A stretch of 24,833 bases of DNA from SSEF01 sp964398485 (GTDB lineage Bacteria > Patescibacteriota > Minisyncoccia > Moranbacterales > UBA1568): positions 1-24,833 of the forward strand of contig CAYNMD010000012.1 in NCBI GenBank assembly GCA_964398485.1. The letters run 5' to 3'. Under the pieces are notes generated by a model. It saw nothing but the letters and a program-made list of their open reading frames with translations, was not told where the DNA came from and ran no database searches. Position numbers and translations under genes: made by a program. Shown piece by piece: positions 1 to 7,315 of this stretch (the first letter of the stretch is position 1; each line of letters opens with the position of its first letter).

Positions 1-64
1 ATTGCCTTAGCTTCTCTTGTTCTCGTAAAGGCGGTAGCGGGGCTGCTATCGTAGGGGAAAAGTA

Positions 65-98
65 AACGGGCGGCCTGCATGAATGCAAGTCGCCCGTT
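65..98 (-). terminator. Intrinsic terminator of the left membrane-protein operon
   Basis: Read on the minus strand, AACGGGCG and CGCCCGTT pair around a second inner stem (TGCAT/ATGCA), and the hairpin is followed by a T-rich stretch (TTTACTTTT). It lies about 30 bases after the stop of the 126-1532 gene. A second small hairpin (CTCCGC-TGT-GCGGAG, 104-118) sits between the stop codon and this one. Nothing else is recognisable in positions 1-64. Confidence 0.75.
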
Positions 99-125
99 GT
101 TTGCTCCGCTGTGCGGAGTCTTAGG

Positions 126-1532
126 CTAGCACTTCTCAACCCTGAGCTGGAGACCACCTGACCCAGCGCGATTGTCCGGGTGATCCGGAACATTGATGCT
201 GAGCTTGGCTTCCTCTTGGCCGTTGGTTGGGAAGCATTGACCATCGGCTGCCCACAGCTTGCGACCACCCATGAGGACGATCAGCGCGCCGTAAGCTTGA
301 TGGGGGAACGGAGTACTTGCCTCTGTTCCCTTGGCTTCGCCCATCACCCAGACACCGTTGCCGTTCTCGACGAGGCGCCCGTCTTTGTCCATCGCGAATT
401 GCCGATGGACTCCATCCTGGTGGATGAAGTTTTGTCGACGGATGCCGGAGCCAACCATGCGGTATGATCCGCGAGGCAGGACCCCGATCGAGATCACTCC
501 TTGGCTTGGGATGTAAGTCCCTTGCCAGAGAGAGGTGGTTTGGGGAGCCGGGGCCGAAGCGGGGGCAGCTGCCGGAGCAGAGGCCGTCCGCGTTGGCGAT
601 GGAGCCGACGCAGCAGGTGCTGCAGCCGGTGCATCTCTCTTGAACCACGGACTGTTCCACCAGTCTTGTACCCCTTGTGGCAAGATTTCCTTGAGAGTCA
701 TCTTGAGGGTGGGGTAGGCTTCTTCTCTGATGGCGGCCGCCTGCTCACGCGTCCACCCACGGGTGGAGCGGTCGTAGATAGCTCGATCTTCCGGGGTGAG
801 TTTTGCAATCCGCTGAGCTTTTGTTAGCTTGCCTTCCATTGCATCCATGATCTTCCCGATACGCTCGGCTTCTTGTTTGAGCCAGCGCTCGTTTTGTGCT
901 TCGATGCGTTTTTCGATACGGAGCGCTTCACTGGTTGCCGTCGTGAGGGGTCTCATTTCTGGCCACCAGCCGATGATGGCACCGTAGGCCACAGTCAGGA
1001 AGAGCGTACTCGAGAAGACATAGTAGACCTGGCGTCGAGCCTTCTCAGCCTCGAACTCGCTGACGTAGCGATGCGAGGCCATGATCACCACAAAGGCACA
1101 AGTGATGATTGGGTAGGCGAGAAGCGTGTTACCGCGCGTCTGGACGACACACAGGGCAAAGAGGGAGAACCAGCGCCACTTGTAGGTGACGATGATGGTA
1201 CCATAGACCCTCTTGAGGGCCTTTGGAACGGTCTCCCAGAAGTCCTTCTTGGAGAAACCTTCCTCGCCGCCTAGCTGGCTGTAGACACCGCTCCCTGCGA
1301 GGAGAGCAGCCCACAGCTCGTACCGGGTGATGACGAAGTAATCCGCGACGAGTACCGCGATGAAGAGGAGCCAGACGTAGTCCATGCCGAACCAACCATT
1401 GACCGCGAGAGCGACCAGAGTGGGCCCGGCGAGGTAGACGAGTGCAGCAAGCTGCACTTTGAGCCAGAAACCTGGCCCTTGGGCTTGCCGCTTGATGGCA
1501 GACCAGCCCGAGAAGTCAGTGCTTTGTTCCAT
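126..1532 (-). CDS. Unknown multi-pass membrane protein with Ala/Pro linker and C-terminal domain (468 aa)
   Basis: I do not recognise the family. The protein has about five hydrophobic segments in the first 190 residues, roughly 25-45, 48-66, 112-122, 125-148 and 166-190. A charged, probably helical stretch follows (about 200-280, rich in E, K, R and A). Then comes a low-complexity Ala/Pro/Ser linker (about 298-335) and a C-terminal domain rich in Gly and beta-formers, with one Cys in the motif DGQCFP and another as the last residue. The start chosen is the ATG at 1532, preceded by AGAGGA at suitable spacing in the 20-base gap after the upstream gene; a longer reading to 1637 would overlap that gene. 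It is the second gene of a two-gene operon with 1553-2554. Base composition is visibly more G+C-rich than the core genes. It could be a lineage-specific envelope or surface-apparatus protein, but no function is assigned. Confidence 0.8.
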   Translation of the reverse strand: MEQSTDFSGWSAIKRQAQGPGFWLKVQLAALVYLAGPTLVALAVNGWFGMDYVWLLFIAVLVADYFVITRYELWAALLAGSGVYSQLGGEEGFSKKDFWETVPKALKRVYGTIIVTYKWRWFSLFALCVVQTRGNTLLAYPIITCAFVVIMASHRYVSEFEAEKARRQVYYVFSSTLFLTVAYGAIIGWWPEMRPLTTATSEALRIEKRIEAQNERWLKQEAERIGKIMDAMEGKLTKAQRIAKLTPEDRAIYDRSTRGWTREQAAAIREEAYPTLKMTLKEILPQGVQDWWNSPWFKRDAPAAAPAASAPSPTRTASAPAAAPASAPAPQTTSLWQGTYIPSQGVISIGVLPRGSYRMVGSGIRRQNFIHQDGVHRQFAMDKDGRLVENGNGVWVMGEAKGTEASTPFPHQAYGALIVLMGGRKLWAADGQCFPTNGQEEAKLSINVPDHPDNRAGSGGLQLRVEKC

Positions 1533-1552
1533 GGTTTTCCTCTGTTGGACTC

Positions 1553-2554
1553 TCAGTTGATGGGGAGTCCAGGGATGATGATGAAGAGCAGCAGGAAGAT
1601 GATGCCGGTAATGAACCAGCTCCAGCTTCTCAGCCACCCGCGCATTCCGGACTGCTTTCGCTGCCCTTGCTTTTGGTCGGCCGTGAGGCGTGCCGTTTCC
1701 AGGAGAAACCTTTGCAGGTCCTCATGATGACGGCGGACTTCCTTGGGGTCGGTGGCGTTGTCGGCCTTGGTTCGGAGGAGCTTGGCATGGGGCGAATTCC
1801 AGATGTCCTGGGCTTCGCGCCAGCTGAACTTCCAAGCGAACATGAGACGGTGAAGGAGCGTATCGCCCTCTGCTGCTTTGCGAGCAGTGAGGGCAGCAGC
1901 CTTGTCTCCGCTGCTGGCCATGTCGTCTTGGAGGTTGGCTAGTCGTTGGGATGATTTGAGCATCTCGACGACATAGATCACCCCCTTGAGTTCGGGATCA
2001 GTCCCTGACGGGACAGCTGGAACTTTGGGTGACGACTGCGCCTGCATTGCGTACCAGACGAGCCCGCTGATGAGCTGAGGGCCCATCAAGTTCTCTTCCA
2101 CGACCATCTCCTCCTTTTCGGGAGTGTCAGGCCTAGGCTTGCCACCACCCTCAGGTGCTGGATGCTTGGTCCAGCCAGTCACCTTGGTATGTTTCCTGGT
2201 GGCGATCTGGGTGGCAAAGGCATCGAAGAGCTTCTTGACGGCTCCTTTGGGGAGACGCGTCCAAATGCTCTGCATGATCCAGAACTGATCCGACGGGATC
2301 TCGTAGAAGATACCCGTCTTCTGGTCCTGGTTGGACATGGCCCTGAGCAGCGCGTGCAGCTCATGAGCCTCGTCCTTCATGGCCTTGTTGGCAGCGATGT
2401 CTTTTGGTTCCTCACCCTTCTTTTCTTCGGTAGGTTGACTGGGTGAGGATCTGCGTCCCCTTAACCAATCAAACATTCCCTTACCTTGTTGGATGAGATC
2501 AAACCAGGAAATGGCATTCCGTTCGACCAACATCTTGAGGAAATCGACAGCCAT
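1553..2554 (-). CDS. Unknown tail-anchored protein (333 aa)
   Basis: I do not recognise the family. The protein is mostly soluble and helical, with Lys/Glu/Pro-rich low-complexity stretches (about 33-52 and 110-135), and ends in a single strongly hydrophobic segment (about residues 308-330) just before the C-terminus, the layout of a tail-anchored membrane protein. The start is the ATG at 2554, because AAAGGAG stands 8 bases before it; a TTG at 2581 in the same frame has no such site. The gene precedes the multi-pass protein 126-1532 by 20 bases and has its own promoter and structured leader upstream. The two products probably act together at the membrane (inference from the operon). G+C is higher than in nusA-clpP next door. 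Confidence 0.8.
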   Translation of the reverse strand: MAVDFLKMLVERNAISWFDLIQQGKGMFDWLRGRRSSPSQPTEEKKGEEPKDIAANKAMKDEAHELHALLRAMSNQDQKTGIFYEIPSDQFWIMQSIWTRLPKGAVKKLFDAFATQIATRKHTKVTGWTKHPAPEGGGKPRPDTPEKEEMVVEENLMGPQLISGLVWYAMQAQSSPKVPAVPSGTDPELKGVIYVVEMLKSSQRLANLQDDMASSGDKAAALTARKAAEGDTLLHRLMFAWKFSWREAQDIWNSPHAKLLRTKADNATDPKEVRRHHEDLQRFLLETARLTADQKQGQRKQSGMRGWLRSWSWFITGIIFLLLFIIIPGLPIN

Positions 2555-2597
2555 GATGTGGCTCCTTTTGATTGAGTTCAATTGTTAACAGTGCCTG

Positions 2598-2609
2598 TAT
2601 AGTGAGTCG
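2598..2609 (-). promoter_or_regulatory. T7-type phage promoter core look-alike
   Basis: The minus strand reads CGACTCACTATA, identical to positions -12 to -1 of the T7 RNA polymerase promoter consensus; two further upstream positions also match, but +1 is C rather than G. It lies in the leader of the 2554 operon, 43 bases before the start codon. It may be chance. No phage RNA polymerase gene is in the window. Confidence 0.25.
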
Positions 2610-2624
2610 GGTTTTTACCCCCAA

Positions 2625-2655
2625 GTTGCATACAGACACGGACCTATTCTGCAAC
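2625..2655 (-). promoter_or_regulatory. 5'-end leader hairpin of the left operon
   Basis: GTTGCA (minus strand, 2655-2650) pairs with TGCAAC (2630-2625). The predicted transcription start, 6-7 bases after the -10 box at 2661-2666, falls on the first base of this stem, so the mRNA would begin with a stem-loop. A second small hairpin (GGGT-AAAA-ACCC) follows in the leader. Confidence 0.45.
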
Positions 2656-2660
2656 ACTGA

Positions 2661-2689
2661 ATGATAGCACAAAACTTGTAAAAAGTCAA
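2661..2689 (-). promoter_or_regulatory. Sigma70-type promoter of the left membrane-protein operon
   Basis: On the minus strand, TTGACT (2689-2684), a 17-base spacer and TATCAT (2666-2661) form a good vegetative promoter. The predicted transcription start near 2655 leaves a leader of about 100 bases before the ATG at 2554. Confidence 0.7.
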
Positions 2690-2701
2690 TATAACACAGC
2701 T

Positions 2702-2738
2702 ATGGTTTTGTGGCTTATGTGAGCCATAAAATAGCCAT
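2702..2738. repeat. Inverted repeat in the divergent intergenic region
   Basis: TTTTGTGGCT (2706-2715) pairs with AGCCATAAAA (2722-2731) across a 6-base loop, with one G-T pair. After a 3-base bulge the stem extends by ATGG (2702-2705) with CCAT (2735-2738). It lies between the two outward promoters (2661-2689 and 2803-2831) and lacks a T-tract, so an operator or a structural site is more likely than a terminator. The rest of 2555-2938 holds promoters and leaders only; I see no gene there. Confidence 0.55.
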
Positions 2739-2802
2739 CGAAAAGGAGCGGAAGTAACAGAAGATAGGAGAGAATGATAGTCTTAGTTGGCTATGATTCT
2801 CA

Positions 2803-2831
2803 TTGACAAAGCAGGAGAGCTATCCTATACT
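2803..2831 (+). promoter_or_regulatory. Near-consensus sigma70 promoter of nusA-ppa-tig-clpP
   Basis: TTGACA (2803-2808), a 17-base spacer and TATACT (2826-2831) make this the strongest promoter visible in the window. Transcription would start near 2838, giving a leader of about 100 bases before nusA. Confidence 0.85.
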
Positions 2832-2860
2832 TTGTCTGTGGTTTATGAAGCGTGTTCTGA

Positions 2861-2884
2861 AGTTCGCGGAAGCGGGCTTTTTTT
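2861..2884 (+). terminator. Terminator-like hairpin (possible attenuator) in the nusA leader
   Basis: AGTTCGC (2861-2867) pairs with GCGGGCT (2872-2878), including two G-T pairs, around a GGAA tetraloop, and is followed directly by a run of seven T. It lies between the promoter at 2803-2831 and the nusA start at 2939, so it could terminate part of the transcription into nusA. NusA itself stimulates pausing and termination at hairpins, so autoregulation is a reasonable inference. Confidence 0.55.
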
Positions 2885-2938
2885 GTCGGAAAAGTGCTTT
2901 TTTGTAATTTCTAATTTGCTATTTATTTTTTAAACTCT

Positions 2939-4222
2939 ATGCCAAGAACCAAAAAAGTGGTGACTCGAGATGATAGCGAAAGTCTTTCGGGGCGCTTGGG
3001 GGAATTTGGAAGTGCTGTCATGCAGATTGCTGACGAGAAGGGGCTTCCTCGTGAGAAAGTAATCGAAATTGTCGAAGCGGCTCTAGCAGCTGCTTACAAG
3101 AAAGATTATGGCAAAAAGGGCCAAGTGATTATCTCTAAATTTGATGAGGTAGCCAAGACAGCTGATTTCTTTCTCGTGAAAGAAGTGGTGGATGATACCG
3201 TTCGTGATTTTACTGTTCCCGAACCGGTAGCTGAGGGCGAAGAGGGAGCTGAGATAACTCCAGCAGTAGAGGAGGCCGAGGAGGAAACTGATGAAGAAAA
3301 GCTTCCTCGCTATAATCCAGAACGTGACCTGACGGTAGAGGATGCTCAGTCCCTCAAGAAGGGGGCCAAGCTTGGAGATCTTATTGAAATTCCTCTCGAG
3401 AATCATCAGGAGTTTGGTCGAGTGGCAGCTCAGACAGCCAAACAAGTGATCATCCAGCGTATTCGCGAAGCAGAGCGGGAGATCATGTTCCAAGAATACA
3501 AAGAAAAGGAGGGAGAGACCGTCAACGGCCAAGTCCAGCGTATCGAGGGTCGCAATGTCTTTATTGATCTGGGGAAATCTATTGGTATTCTCTTCCCATC
3601 GGAACAAATTCCTGGAGAAAATTACCGTACGGGTCAGCACGTCAAAGTGTATCTCGCACGAGTAGAGTCTGATCCCAAGGGACCAGGACTTCTCTTGTCG
3701 CGAGCTCATCCAGAGATGGTAAGACACCTCTTTTCACTTGAAGTACCAGAGATTTTTGCCGGAACCGTAGAGATCAAGGCTATTGCGCGTGAAGCGGGGA
3801 GTCGGACCAAAATTGCTGTCGCTACGAGCGAGGAGGGTGTAGATCCGATCGGTTCATGTGTTGGACAAAAAGGGACACGCGTTCAGGCAGTGATCGATGA
3901 ACTTGGTGGAGAAAAAATTGATATCATCGAGTGGAATGATAATGCTGAAAAATTTATCAGCGCAGCCCTCTCGCCAGCCAAGGTACTGGCTGTAACTCTT
4001 GATGAAGAAGAGAAACAAGCCCTGGTCAAAGTGCCAAGCGATCAGTTATCGCTTGCCATCGGGAAGCGTGGTCAAAATGTACGTCTCGCTGCCAAACTTA
4101 CTGGATGGCGCATCGATGTGACCAGTGATGCAGAATCAGCTCCAGCTGAAGAAGGAGAAAATGAAGAGGAAAAATCTCCTGAGTCTCCTGCTGAAACAGT
4201 CACTCAGACTGAACAGGAATAA
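2939..4222 (+). CDS. nusA: Transcription termination/antitermination factor NusA
   Basis: NusA binds RNA polymerase and nascent RNA and controls pausing, termination and antitermination. The 427-residue protein has an N-terminal polymerase-binding domain, interrupted at about residues 95-125 by a Glu-rich acidic insert. An S1 domain follows (about 192-255), then KH1 (with the motif IGSCVGQKGTR, about 304-314) and KH2 (with SLAIGKRGQNVR, about 371-382). The tail (about 397-427) is again acidic, in place of the C-terminal repeats of E. coli NusA. The start ATG at 2939 has no SD; it is preceded by AACTCT. It is first in an operon with ppa, tig and clpP, and the gaps in the operon are 30, 30 and 16 bases. 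The leader carries a terminator-like hairpin, suggesting attenuation. Confidence 0.95.
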   Translation: MPRTKKVVTRDDSESLSGRLGEFGSAVMQIADEKGLPREKVIEIVEAALAAAYKKDYGKKGQVIISKFDEVAKTADFFLVKEVVDDTVRDFTVPEPVAEGEEGAEITPAVEEAEEETDEEKLPRYNPERDLTVEDAQSLKKGAKLGDLIEIPLENHQEFGRVAAQTAKQVIIQRIREAEREIMFQEYKEKEGETVNGQVQRIEGRNVFIDLGKSIGILFPSEQIPGENYRTGQHVKVYLARVESDPKGPGLLLSRAHPEMVRHLFSLEVPEIFAGTVEIKAIAREAGSRTKIAVATSEEGVDPIGSCVGQKGTRVQAVIDELGGEKIDIIEWNDNAEKFISAALSPAKVLAVTLDEEEKQALVKVPSDQLSLAIGKRGQNVRLAAKLTGWRIDVTSDAESAPAEEGENEEEKSPESPAETVTQTEQE

Positions 4223-4252
4223 TTATCCTTCTAACTATTTAAGATTGATACT

Positions 4253-4798
4253 ATGAACTTGTGGCATGATGTGACGCTTGGCGATGAAACACCAGAAGTA
4301 ATCAATGTGATCATCGAAATTCCCAAGGGATCCCTCAATAAATACGAGATCGACAAAGAGACTGGTCTTATCAAGCTTGATCGAGCCAACTATTCGTCAG
4401 CTCCTTATCCAGTAGATTATGGCTTTGCTCCACAGACCCTCTGGGATGATGGTGACGCACTTGATGTTATTGTTCTTTCAACCTTTCCTCTCGCCCCGGG
4501 CATTCTCGTTAAAGCTCGTCCAGTCGCTATTATGGAAATGATTGATGGCGGTGATTCAGACTACAAGGTGATTGCTGTACCCGTTGAGGATAAGCGTTGG
4601 GATGATGTGAAAGATCTGAAGGATATCAATAAGCATAATCTCAAAGAGTACCAGCATTTCTTTGAGACCTACAAAGCTCTCAAGGGGAAGAAGAATGAAG
4701 TAGTAGTTCATGGGTACAAAGGCAAGAAAGACGCAGTGGCAGCCGTAAAGCGTTCTATCAAGCTTTACGAGAAGCAGTTCATGAAGAAAGAAGCATAA
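4253..4798 (+). CDS. ppa: Inorganic pyrophosphatase (family I, soluble)
   Basis: Hydrolyses pyrophosphate to phosphate in the cytoplasm, pulling forward biosynthetic reactions such as tRNA charging and nucleic acid synthesis. At 181 residues it has normal family I length. Visible family motifs are EIPKGSLNKYE (about 22-32), YPVDYGFAP (52-60) and the metal-binding signature DGDALD (66-71), where the usual Pro after the second Asp is Ala. The start ATG at 4253 has no SD (GATACT precedes it). It lies 30 bases after nusA and 30 before tig in the same operon. Confidence 0.95.
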   Translation: MNLWHDVTLGDETPEVINVIIEIPKGSLNKYEIDKETGLIKLDRANYSSAPYPVDYGFAPQTLWDDGDALDVIVLSTFPLAPGILVKARPVAIMEMIDGGDSDYKVIAVPVEDKRWDDVKDLKDINKHNLKEYQHFFETYKALKGKKNEVVVHGYKGKKDAVAAVKRSIKLYEKQFMKKEA

Positions 4799-4828
4799 TT
4801 TATCTCTGGCTCAATAGTCTTATCTCGT

Positions 4829-6124
4829 ATGGAAGTCAATGTAAAAAAACTCCCGGAATCACGATTGGAAATTACGGTAACTCTCCCCTGGGAAACCTGG
4901 GGGAAGCATGAGGCACATGCAGCCGAGCACATGGCTGAGCATCTTAATATGCCCGGGTTTCGTAAGGGCAAAGTTCCTCATGCTATGCTCGAGGCTCGTT
5001 TTGGGCGGGAAGCTATCCTAGTTGAAGCAGCTGAGCATGCTGTGCACGAAGCCTATCCCAAAGCCTTGGTTGAAGCAAAAGCTGAAGCTATTGGCCGTCC
5101 AGAGATAAGTTTTGAGAAAGTAACAGCGGAGACACCGCTTGTCTTCACGATCAAAACTGATGTTTTACCCGAGATTACTTTGGGCGATTGGCAAAAGAAG
5201 GTAAAGACGGTAAATGCCGCTGAAGCCAAGAAGGGAGTCGCGGTTGATGTCAAAGAGATTGATGCAGAGATAGATCGTTTGGCTAACATGCGAGCTACTT
5301 TTGTTTCGGTTGATCGACCAGCCAAATCCGGCGATAGCGTCAAAGTAGATTTTACAGTGAGACAAGATGGAGTGGTTATAGAAGGGGGGCGAGCTACGGA
5401 TCATGCCATCGTTCTTGGCTCAGATGCTTTTATCCCTGGTTTTGAGGCAGCTGTTGAAGGCATGAAGGTGGGCGAAGAGAAAGAGTTTGAGCTCTCTTTT
5501 CCAAAAGAGTATCATGCCAAACATTTGGCAGGTAAGCCAGCTCAGTTTACCGTTAAACTCAAGACAGTGGAGGAAAAGAAGCTTCCTGTTGTTGATGACG
5601 CCTTTGTGAAGAGCTTGGGAAGATTTGAAGATGTGGCTGCTCTTCGAGCAAGCATCGAGTCAGGTATACTTGAGGAGAAAAAACAGGCACGAAAAGAGGA
5701 ATGGCGAACAGCTATTTTGGATGCTGTTGTAGAGACAGCCACCCTCGACTATCCGCTGGTGCTCGTAAGTGAGGAGCTTGAAAGAATGGTTCGCCAATTT
5801 GAAGGACAAGTCTCTATGATGGGTTTCACCTGGCAAACTTACTTGAGTCAGGTCAAGAAGACTGAAGAGGAATTGCGAGCTGAGTGGACTCCTCAGGCCA
5901 AGAAGCGTATTGCGGCTGAACTCGTGCTTCAGAAAATTGCAGCTGAACAAGATATCGAAGTGGCGAGTGAAGCTATTGAGGCAGAGATGAATAAGATCTT
6001 CCAGCACTACAAGAGTGAGCAGCAAATTGAGAAAAATATTGATATGAGTCGACTCTATACCTCTGTACGGGGACGACTAATCAATGAAAAGACATTAGAG
6101 TATTTGGAGAGGCTTGGATTGTAA
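4829..6124 (+). CDS. tig: Trigger factor, ribosome-associated chaperone
   Basis: Binds at the ribosome exit tunnel and shields nascent chains. The 431-residue protein has the three usual parts: an N-terminal ribosome-binding domain with the signature GFRKGKVP (43-50), an FKBP-type prolyl isomerase domain (about 165-250) and a helical C-terminal chaperone domain (about 270-431). The start ATG at 4829 has no SD. It lies 16 bases upstream of clpP, an order (tig-clpP) that is widespread in bacteria. ClpX, which often follows, is not in this window. Confidence 0.95.
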   Translation: MEVNVKKLPESRLEITVTLPWETWGKHEAHAAEHMAEHLNMPGFRKGKVPHAMLEARFGREAILVEAAEHAVHEAYPKALVEAKAEAIGRPEISFEKVTAETPLVFTIKTDVLPEITLGDWQKKVKTVNAAEAKKGVAVDVKEIDAEIDRLANMRATFVSVDRPAKSGDSVKVDFTVRQDGVVIEGGRATDHAIVLGSDAFIPGFEAAVEGMKVGEEKEFELSFPKEYHAKHLAGKPAQFTVKLKTVEEKKLPVVDDAFVKSLGRFEDVAALRASIESGILEEKKQARKEEWRTAILDAVVETATLDYPLVLVSEELERMVRQFEGQVSMMGFTWQTYLSQVKKTEEELRAEWTPQAKKRIAAELVLQKIAAEQDIEVASEAIEAEMNKIFQHYKSEQQIEKNIDMSRLYTSVRGRLINEKTLEYLERLGL

Positions 6125-6140
6125 TTCGTAAGAATTCTCT

Positions 6141-6737
6141 ATGAAGACTCCTCAGAATAATTATCTCGTCCCAATGGTTATCGAAAAAACCAATATGGGC
6201 GAGCGAGCATACGATATCTACTCGAGACTTCTCAAGGATCGTATTGTTTTTATTGGGTCGCCTATTGGCGATGAAGTAGCCAACACCGTCATCGCCCAAC
6301 TGCTTTTTCTCGAGTCACAGGATCCTAAAGAGGATATCAAAATGTATATCAATTCACCTGGCGGATCGGTTACCTCTGCTATGGCGATTTATGACACAAT
6401 GCAGTATGTCAAACCCCATATTCAGACTATCTGTATTGGTCTAGCTGCCTCGGCTGCTTCAGTGCTTCTCTCGGCCGGTGCCAAGGGAAAACGTTTCGTG
6501 CTCCCAAACGCTGAGGTGATGATCCATCAAGTACTTGGCGGGGTGGAGGGGCAGGCAACAGATATCGATATTCACGCGAGGCATATACTTAAAGTACGTG
6601 ATCGATTGAATAAGATTTTGGCCAAGCATACTGGTCAAAAATTAGCCAAGATCGAAAAGGATACTGATAGAGACTATTTTATGTCGGCCGAGGAAGCAAA
6701 GAGTTATGGTATCGTTGATAAAATACTTGGAGCTTAG
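6141..6737 (+). CDS. clpP: ATP-dependent Clp protease proteolytic subunit
   Basis: Serine peptidase of the tetradecameric Clp protease, which needs a ClpX- or ClpA/C-type unfoldase not encoded here. The 198-residue length is normal. The catalytic triad is visible as Ser104 (in GLAASAAS), His129 (in MIHQ) and Asp178 (in DTDRDYF). After the catalytic Ser the usual Met is replaced by Ala, a small departure from the common signature. The start ATG at 6141 is preceded by TTCTCT with no SD. It is last in the nusA operon and is followed by a strong terminator. Confidence 0.96.
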   Translation: MKTPQNNYLVPMVIEKTNMGERAYDIYSRLLKDRIVFIGSPIGDEVANTVIAQLLFLESQDPKEDIKMYINSPGGSVTSAMAIYDTMQYVKPHIQTICIGLAASAASVLLSAGAKGKRFVLPNAEVMIHQVLGGVEGQATDIDIHARHILKVRDRLNKILAKHTGQKLAKIEKDTDRDYFMSAEEAKSYGIVDKILGA

Positions 6738-6750
6738 AATAAACCTTATA

Positions 6751-6781
6751 AAAAACACCCGCCGGAGCGGGTGTTTTTTTA
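6751..6781. terminator. Bidirectional terminator between clpP and doxX
   Basis: AAAAACACCCGC (6751-6762) pairs with GCGGGTGTTTTT (6767-6778) around a CGGA loop, with T-runs on the right for the plus strand and A-runs on the left for the minus strand. It lies between convergent clpP and the DoxX-family gene and can serve both. Confidence 0.9.
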
Positions 6782-6804
6782 TTTGAGGATTCTTGGTGAT
6801 GCAT

Positions 6805-7218
6805 CTAGGCCTGAGGAGAATGATTCTCTTCAGCTGCCAATCGTCCCATGAGAAGGAGTCCGCCAATAATAGCCAGGTTCTTGAGAATCTGAGTGTACTG
6901 CATCTGATCCTGCATAGGATCACCCGTAAAGCTGGTATGTCCCAGTATAGTAGCGAGGACAGTAAAGACCAGGAGCATCTCTACTGCGAGTGCAGTCCGC
7001 CAATTGACGAGGAGCATAACGCCACCACCGAGCTTGAAGACAATAGCGAGAACAGTGAGAAGAGTAGCGACACTGGCATTGGTGAGGCTCCCAATATAAC
7101 CAACGGTTCCTTCAAAATTCATGAGCATGTTTAGTCCGCCAACGACGAAGAGGAGAGCGAGAAACACTCTTGCTACTGTTGGCACCCAAGCTGCTCGCAT
7201 ACAGTCACGCATAAACAT
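6805..7218 (-). CDS. DoxX-family small membrane protein
   Basis: A 137-residue protein with four hydrophobic segments (about 13-31, 46-68, 72-92 and 110-127). The pattern ARVFLALLFVVGGLNML near the N-terminus and the overall layout match the DoxX/DoxD-like membrane family, whose biochemical role is poorly defined (redox or quinone-related roles have been proposed). The start could be the Met at 7218, 7212 or 7200; none has an SD. An extended -10 promoter stands about 30 bases upstream. It ends against the shared clpP terminator. Confidence 0.75.
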   Translation of the reverse strand: MFMRDCMRAAWVPTVARVFLALLFVVGGLNMLMNFEGTVGYIGSLTNASVATLLTVLAIVFKLGGGVMLLVNWRTALAVEMLLVFTVLATILGHTSFTGDPMQDQMQYTQILKNLAIIGGLLLMGRLAAEENHSPQA

Positions 7219-7247
7219 ACACGTTTAGAGTAAATGGTTACGTTCTT

Positions 7248-7256
7248 AGTATACCA
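7248..7256 (-). promoter_or_regulatory. Extended -10 promoter of the DoxX-family gene
   Basis: On the minus strand, TGG-TATACT is an extended -10 element with no good -35 at normal spacing (a TTGACA at 7283-7288 is 29 bases away). The predicted leader is about 20 bases. It follows the tRNA-His terminator closely. Confidence 0.6.
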
Positions 7257-7289
7257 TTCTGATAGTCGATATTGTGGTAGCCTGTCAAG

Positions 7290-7315
7290 TAAAAATAAAA
7301 ACACCCACTGGGGTG
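7290..7315 (-). terminator. Terminator of the tRNA-Lys/Arg/His transcript, overlapping tRNA-His
   Basis: On the minus strand, CACCC (7315-7311) pairs with GGGTG (7306-7302) around CAGT, followed by TTTTTATTTTTA. The left arm is the 3' acceptor strand and discriminator base of tRNA-His, and the first two bases of its CCA tail, so the terminator and the mature tRNA fold compete for the same bases. Confidence 0.7.

Noticed and set aside
136..660. Open frame of 174 codons within the 126-1532 gene
   Set aside because: Same strand, shifted frame, no start signal; the 126 frame has the SD and coherent membrane segments.
2564..2626. 17-codon ORF in the leader of the left operon
   Set aside because: No SD; a short ORF of this length is expected by chance.
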